From: Hymenochaete sp. R1
Lineage: Eukaryota > Basidiomycota > Agaricomycetes > Hymenochaetales > Hymenochaetaceae
Length of the DNA: 64,000 nt
Assembly: GCA_019400425.1 (NCBI GenBank)
Contig: JAFREE010000090.1
Span: 36,210 to 100,209, forward strand
Direction of reading: 5' to 3'
In this document: positions 58,101 through 64,000 of the stretch, piece by piece
Layout of the letters: each line of letters starts with the position of its first letter
Position numbering within the stretch: the first letter of the stretch is position 1
Program-made: the position numbers and the translations under genes
The notes under the pieces: generated by a model
Database searches by the model: none
What the model was told of the DNA's origin: nothing
Seen by the model: only the letters and a program-made list of their open reading frames with translations

Positions 58101-60991
58101 ATGTCGGATGGCGACTCTCTATCTGAAGCTCAAGAGGCATTGAAGGGAGCGAGGCGGGTGGAGAAGCATGGAAATCACACATATGGTTGGTATAAATCCA
58201 TAGGGAGCGGTAGCTATGGAACCGTCACAGTGCGTTATTGTTCTCATCTTTGGTATATTATCTAAAACTTCGACATTATACTTGCTTCTTGCATCCAGAA
58301 AGTCGTACGAGTTGACAACGACAAACAATCCGCCTTCAGATGGGTAGCTGTCAAGATAGTCCTGAAGGATGCGGACAGTCGCGTGACAAAAATGCACGAC
58401 AATGAATGCTGGGTGCTCGAAAAGAAGTTGCAGGGCTTCTGTAATCGAAATGTTGTATGTCTTCTTTACTTATAAAATGACTGTCACATTCTGAAATTCA
58501 AGGTGATTCTTCGTTTTTGGCGATGATGGTAAATCAAGGTGGCGTTTTTGGGAAGTATCCCTGATACAACGGGGACTGGCCACCCGGGCATGGTGTTTGA
58601 GCTTTGCAAGGGGGACCTAAGAGCGATCATCAAGAGATTGGGGAAAAAACCGCCCAACGTCGCCGAAAGGCGACTTCGAAGATATGCCATGTAAGCTACA
58701 TACTATTTTTCAGACTCAAGTGTCAGTAGTGTTCAGCTTTTACAATCTTTTATACGGCTTCCAGACACGTCTTGCGTGGTTTGCGCTTTCTTCATTCGGA
58801 AAAGTTCATTGTTCACAGGGACATAAAGTAAGTTTTTGTTGACATTCCTTTTCTTTAAGGCGATCTCAATGCACATACTCTCTGTACTTTAATGTGCCTT
58901 TCAAATACCACATGAACATCCGCACAACCAAGACCAGCTAATCTGCTGATTGATAAGCATGATGTCGTAAAGATAGCCGATTTCGGTTTGTGAGTTCTAA
59001 ATCATCGTTCAACTTTGCATAGATGTCAGCAACTACTTCACCCTCTAAAAACATCTTATTTGCAGTGCACTGGAGCTTGATGAGGGTCAGAACATGCTTA
59101 AACTCGATGGTTGGAATGGTTCAGTTCTGTTTATGGCGCCTGAAAATTGGGACTACCAAGTCGGATATACGTCAGAGATTTTCGCAGCTGGGTGCGTCTA
59201 CCAGTGCCCGTCCGTTACACATTTATCCGCTCCTGTTTCTGATTGTTAGTCCGTGGCTTTATTGCATGCTTAGGGTTACTTTTTTCAATTTTTTCACTGG
59301 GGGATGCTACCCCTGGAGACTTGAAGACCATGAAAGCGTGAAGGGCGAACTGGCCAACAAGAATCATGTTCATCTGAGACGAAGATATAGGGAATACGAC
59401 TTAGAAGGAGTTTTTAACAGGAGTGCGTGTTTTTTTCAAATGACTCTTGTCTTTAACTCATTCGATATGACATCTTAAAACCTAAACTTGAATACACTTC
59501 ATCCGGGGGAAAAATAGGAGACAAAAAAGGGATAGAGAGGATCGTGCGGAAAGAGCAACACAGGCGCCTCCGAATTCTAATGCATGAAGGCCCAAAGTGG
59601 GATAAAATGAGTCGATTACAAAAATTTCCTAAAGGTCCGTAGTTTTCTAGGATTTGGTTCTAGTCGACGAGTAACTTGAGTATAGCCCTCCAAAAAACCT
59701 TAAAGTGGATGATCGCTCCTACCTTTGAGGATGAAGATGGAATCCCAACCAGACCGACCGCAAATCAATTGCTAGAAGATCCTAGATCAGTAGGTTCTAC
59801 ACTTTCATCCTTGACCCTACGCGATGCAGGTGTAGTCACTAACCTGGCACTCTACATAGTACTTCGTGGACAACAGCACACGGGATTCTAAACAAAAGGA
59901 TTCTGAAGATTCGAAAGTCTCGCCTACTACGTCTCCCAAAGTGTTGACAAAGGATACGACGTCAGACCAACCACTCCAGCCAACGTGTACTGGTGACAGT
60001 GCTTCTGGTAGTGCAATAGAGGATCTCACCGAACGCCAAAAACCCCCTCATCCTCAGGCAAACGCTGCAACATGCGCAACCACGATCCGAAATACCGTGT
60101 CCTCTACAGAATCGCCCCAAAATGCTGAATCGGATGGTGTGAAATCTTTTAGTCACAATGAAGAAACAGCCCATTCGCATGATTTGGAGAAGCCCCTTGA
60201 TGGCTTAGATCATGAAAATGAACGCCTGTCCTCATCGCCAGAGCCAGTCGGTGAAAGGGCAACTCGGGCGAAGCCTTCGGTATCGACGGTGCAGCCTAAG
60301 GGTATTTTGAAAGTCAAAGCCACTGCCTCTGACGAAGAGGACAAGCCTCGACAAAAGACTGTCATGTTCGGTATGCCCGATGGGAGCAAAGTAAATACGA
60401 AGAAGGCTATAGAAGAGGAAGGGGGCAGTGAAGAAGAGAACAAGACAGATTATGATACAGATGAACCGTCCAAATTAAATGACAAGAAGTCGGGACATAG
60501 GAACAGAGCGAAGGAGAAAAAGAAAGGCCCCGGTAAGTACCTCATATTGATTATGGTGGATCACTTTTATTCCCTTGCTTCCTAACAATCCTCCTTTCTT
60601 TCTTTTTCTTACAGGGAATCGATCCTCTTCTCATGCCCAAGATCGAGAACAAAACGAAGCGTCACCGAGACGGTCTACGCGTAGAAAAGAACTTAGCCCA
60701 CTTGATTGCTTATTACTACCTGAGCATCGTCTTAGAAGTGCACGGGGGCACGGAAGGCGGGACCATGGTGCACAGAGTAGGAATGCTGAAGGGGGCAAGC
60801 ATACGGAAGGAGCGGAGGGAACCAAAGAAAAGGAAGGAAGACAGAGAGAAACGGAGGGTCTGGAAAATGATCAAGATGCTCCTCCTTCACGGGGGAGACG
60901 CTCGAGTCACGCAGGGCTCAAAGCTGGAGAACCAAAGAGGATTAGGGAACCACGAGCAGTAGGATGGGTCAGGGGTAGTAAGCCACGCTAG
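58101..60991 (+). CDS. Ser/Thr protein kinase with long charged C-terminal tail
   Basis: Multi-exon gene encoding roughly 750 residues. The N-terminal kinase domain has every catalytic element: glycine loop GSGSYGTV, the VAVK lysine, FIVHRDIKPANLLID catalytic loop, KIADFG, and NGSVLFMAPENWDY for activation-segment end and APE. The substrate-lobe helix region is ALQKTLKWMIAPTFEDEDG with RPTANQLLEDP. After the kinase, from about 59870 on, about 350 residues are disordered, Ser/Glu/Lys rich, and contain RQKTVMFGMPDGSKV, which fits an RVxF-type PP1-docking motif. A final basic segment ends WVRGSKPR at 60991. I cannot place it in a named kinase family. It is convergent with the prefoldin gene 197 bp away. 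Confidence 0.85.
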
Positions 60992-61188
60992 ATGGAAGGC
61001 CGAGCGCCAAATCCAAGGCACCGAGCGTCCTATAATTCGCATCCATCTGCCATCGGAATATTGTACATATGTATATAGGCATTTGCATTCGGTTTCCGGG
61101 GCTTGCTACAAGTGCGCTACGAGCGTCTCAATCATTGTCCGGCATGGGTAGCGAACGACGTATCAAAGTCATGCTACAGACTTGCAAC

Positions 61189-61764
61189 CTAAGATACAGC
61201 TACCGAAGCTGCCGTTCCGCCTCCTTTTTGTTGCAAAGAAGCTTGGTGCTCCGTCTGTATCTGTACGATCTATGGATGAAAAGGAATTATTTAGACCTGA
61301 ACAAAACTATGTGGGAGACACATATACCTCTTGCCTGATTTTAGTCGATTTCTCGTCGATATCTTTTATTTGAGCATCTAATCTTCTCCTATGGGAAAAA
61401 GTGCGATCTTTGGTGTGAAAAAGGGACAAAGGGAAGACACGAACGTAGACTACTCACAATTCACTTCGAATGAATTCCAGCCGTTTCTCCACGTTGGCTT
61501 TTGCTTCGATCTGGTCTTGCTGGACGAGCACCGGCCCGATCAGTTTGTACACTGTGTTCTCTGCCTTCAACGTCTCAAATTCCTGGAACAATTTATGATT
61601 GATTATACTCAAATTCGAGTTGTAGACGAACGTACTTTCTTCACCACACTCGTTTCCGTCAGCTGCGTGTCGAGCTTCTGACGCGCCTCGACACATACAC
61701 TCAACTCATTTTGCAGCTTCTGGTACGTGCTCGTCGCGGTCTGGATACGAGCCTCGAGCGACAT
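61189..61764 (-). CDS. YKE2: Prefoldin subunit 6
   Basis: Four exons encode about 130 residues. The N-terminal helix MSLEARIQTATSTYQKLQNE and VCVEARQKLDTQLTETSVVK pairs with the C-terminal helix EKRLEFIRSELRRLDAQIKD. The beta hairpin segment EFETLKAENTVYKLIGPVLV QQDQIEAK lies between them, the signature of beta-class prefoldins. The end is QKGGGTAASVAVS with TAG at 61189-61191. Prefoldin captures unfolded actin and tubulin and hands them to the CCT chaperonin. The last two exons are separated from the main one by small introns near 61390-61450 and 61280-61335; the acceptor giving RRLDAQ is preferred because it matches the family. Confidence 0.9.
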
Positions 61765-62057
61765 TGCTCTCGAATCAATCAATCCCTAAAAAAGAGTTAT
61801 GGCTAATGATGGCCGTCGAACGAGTGTCGGTGTATCACTGTATGCGCGGATCCCAAGCTCCGCTCCGATGCTCAGGGTCGGGTTCACACGCGAAGAGGCG
61901 ATGGAGAATGGGGGGAGCTCCCTTCTTTTTAGGCTCCCCAACGCTGTCTTTCGTTTCGTTGACTGATCCTCTTTCCTCTTCTACTCAACGGTCAGCGGCG
62001 AGTTAAAGACGGCGGAAGCAACCAAAGCATTCATTCCAAACCAGACCGAAGACGAAA

Positions 62058-63024
62058 ATGGCTAACCTCTTAAAGGCTTACAAGTATGTGGATGGATCCT
62101 CCTTTTGAGAAGATACGAGTTGACAGCATTGGCTTTTTTTTTCAATAAAAAAAATTGTACGGTACGGTACAGTGCTCTGCTCCAGCGGAGACCTATGGTA
62201 ACGCAGTGTGCAACCGCTGGTGTACTCTTTGGTGCTGGGGATGTCATCGCTCAGCAAGCAATCGAGAAGCAAGGGAAGAACCACGACGTGAGCTACCCTC
62301 TCTTTCTCTTAGAATCTTCTCGCTCACTATACTTCGATGTGCCCGTACAAAAAATGCCGGGAGATAGTTTGCTCGTACAGCTCGCATCGCATTCTACGGC
62401 GGCGCCCTCTTTGGCCCTATCATGACGAAATGGTACGCGGCGCTGAACAAGCTCAAGTTCGCAACCCCTGCTCGGGCGGTCGCGTACCGCGTTTGGCTTG
62501 ATCAAGCCGTGCTAACTCCAGGTGCGTTTTTTCTTTGATTTCTCTCGAGGCGATGTTCAGGTCTAATGAAATCTTGCTCTTGCGTTCTGTATGAAGTGGC
62601 GGTCGTGTTCTTCTACTCGTCAATGACTTTCCTTGAAGGAAAGGGTGTTAGTGAGGCCAAGAAGCGCGTCGAGAATGTACGTCCTAGAACAAAGTATGAC
62701 CCGTCTTTGACCAGAAGTCTAATTCACCATTAGGCTTACGTTCCGACTTTGCTCCGTAACTGGGGTGTCTTCATCCCAGCACAAATAATTAACTTCGCAC
62801 TCGTCCCGACGCACATGCGGTTTGTATTTGTTGGTGTGGTGTCTCTTTTCTGGAGTAAGGCTATCTCTTACCTCTTACCTCAAATTGAGCTTAACGAAAC
62901 CTTCCCTACCTTAGACACATACCTAAGCTATGCAAACACCCAAGCACAGAAAGCTCTAGCTGTATCCTCAGTACCAGCAATTGAACAGGCCAAGGAGACC
63001 ATCGAAAAGCCTATTCCACAATAA
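62058..63024 (+). CDS. SYM1: Mpv17/PMP22-family membrane protein Sym1
   Basis: Five exons encode about 225 residues. ATG 62058 opens MANLLKAYNALLQRRPMVTQ and then CATAGVLFGAGDVIAQQAIE, the conserved N-terminal block. FARTARIAFYGGALFGPIMT follows after the second intron. The PF04117 core is TLLRNWGVFIPAQIINFALV with PTHMRFVFVGVVSLFWSKAI. About 45 further residues form a hydrophilic tail. Yeast Sym1 sits in the inner mitochondrial membrane and is needed for growth on ethanol at high temperature; human MPV17 loss depletes mitochondrial DNA. Family placement is firm; the exact organelle cannot be read from the sequence. Confidence 0.9.
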
Positions 63025-63469
63025 GTCGTTGAGGCGCCTTTGCGTCTATGATCTGAGAATAAAATAGATGGAATTTTCCTTCTTCTACCGACACTTATAT
63101 TGATCTCCCTTACTTCATGACTTGCAATGTAGCATAGGCATTCGCATTCTCTATCTGCTCTTCTCAAAACATAGATTTTGCTTTCCTGCTTTCCTGAACA
63201 GTCTATAGTGTGGGTTAAAGGCGAAGGTCAAGAGTTACATTGAAACTTCCGAGCTGGAAAAGTAAGAAACTTTAGATTGACACTTATATCTAGGTAATAT
63301 GATCCAGAGCTTTGGTAGACCGATGCTTCCGTAACATGCATATGATACATAGCTGTGCAATTACCACACCGCGGCTTCGGTCGAGTACTGTTCAGAGCAA
63401 CACCATTTGAAAATCCTCCGAGCAGCCCCGTGGGTGAATGAAAAAAGGATCCCAACGACACATGGCACT
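63025..63469. other. Convergent intergenic between SYM1 and bL33m
   Basis: 445 bp holding both 3' flanks. The short open frame on the minus strand (63228-63461) is not supported by start or splice context. Confidence 0.6.
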
Positions 63470-63756
63470 CTACTTCTTTTTCTTGCTTTCCACAAAGAGT
63501 ACCCTCGATTTGACTAACTCGCGCTCGTTAATAACGATTTACAAAATGTATTTCCACTAAAATGCTCACCTCTGGGATCATATTTGACCATGGATAGTCG
63601 CCCTGCCGTTCTTACACGCTGGGTTGTGTAGAAGTAACCGGTTTGCGCCGTGGACACCAGACGAACGATCATGGTTCTGGACAAATGTTGACGGTTTGTT
63701 CTTTCTTTGTCGGCATCGAGCCATCATGCTCACCTTGCTTTGCCTTTCGCCGCCAT
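63470..63756 (-). CDS. MRPL39: Mitochondrial large-subunit ribosomal protein bL33m
   Basis: Three exons encode only about 57 residues, so simple frame scans miss it. Exon 1 is 23 nt (63734-63756, MAAKGKA). Exon 2 gives [20 protein letters not shown] and [16 protein letters not shown]. Exon 3 gives [14 protein letters not shown] with TAG at 63470-63472. The [14 protein letters not shown] block and the VKYDPR...HVLFVE-like end are characteristic of L33. Bacterial-type L33 contacts the E-site side of the large subunit; the fungal mitochondrial version lacks the zinc cysteines, as here. Splice sites are GTGAGC and GTGAGC with CCAG and TTAG acceptors. Confidence 0.88.
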
Positions 63757-64000
63757 GCTCTAGCTTTTCGCTCCGTTCCGAAATACGTCGGTATCGATGA
63801 TGATTAGAACGAAGAGGACCGCAACCAGGAGAGGAGCAGTGCGCAAGAAGAGGAAGAGGATCGTCAGTCGGCTTTCGGAAGACAGCTGCGCGAAAGCACG
63901 TGCTCATCTCCTTCCCCTCAGTCCAGGACCCATGACAATCGGGAATAAGGCCGGGGAACAAGGGACATATCGGCTAAGTGTCGATCGTCCCAAAAAGGAA

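Noticed and set aside
1..64000. CRISPR arrays, tRNA or rRNA genes
   Set aside because: No regularly spaced repeats, cloverleaf with the TTCRANY loop, or rRNA blocks were recognised; CRISPR arrays are not expected in a fungal nuclear genome.

Overview
The window is nuclear DNA of a filamentous basidiomycete, most likely an agaricomycete (mushroom-forming fungus). The evidence is many short GT-AG introns of about 50-60 bp in almost every gene, closely packed genes on both strands, and family content typical of the group: a Zn(2)Cys(6) regulator with a Fungal_trans domain, a GH79 glycosidase, an ArAE_2_N transporter, an IML2 protein, and a membrane protein with the INFVITDAVVVWRAW-type core. No ribosomal RNA, tRNA, CRISPR array or intact transposon was recognised.

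Layout. 1-3.8 kb: an exact 516 bp direct repeat (period 1885 bp) copies the 3' end of an orphan gene and encloses a truncated multi-pass membrane protein gene. 4.7-9.4 kb: two small minus-strand genes and a Zn2Cys6 transcription factor. 10.5-13.3 kb: IML2. 13.5-18.7 kb: one orphan gene and two tracts of gene relics. 19-26.5 kb: a small type I membrane protein, a GH79 enzyme, an inverted decayed copy of IML2, a small orphan and an NAT9-type acetyltransferase. 26.7-31.3 kb: a large ArAE-type membrane transporter. 31.9-35.1 kb: an HMG-box regulator whose 5' part contains a 714 bp stretch without a single AG on the transcribed strand. 35.1-40.5 kb: gene-poor.

40.5-64 kb is mostly conserved housekeeping: a multi-BRCT genome-maintenance protein (Rtt107/Brc1), the mitochondrial DEAD-box helicase MRH4, LSm6, a convergent pair of paralogous aldehyde dehydrogenases, an auxin-efflux-carrier-family transporter, the SNARE Vti1, mitochondrial ribosomal protein uS17m, a Ser/Thr kinase with a long charged tail, prefoldin subunit 6, a Mpv17/Sym1 protein and mitochondrial ribosomal protein bL33m. 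Several products act in or on mitochondria (IML2, MRH4, uS17m, Sym1, bL33m), but their mixed orientation gives no sign of co-regulation apart from the short shared VTI1/uS17m promoter.

The observations most worth following are the AG-free zone of the HMG gene, the IML2 pseudogene, the 14 nt micro-exon kept in both aldehyde dehydrogenases, and the perfect tandem duplication at the left edge. No multi-gene defence, secondary-metabolite or mobile system is evident. Splice sites were placed by eye, so exon borders are approximate unless positions are given.
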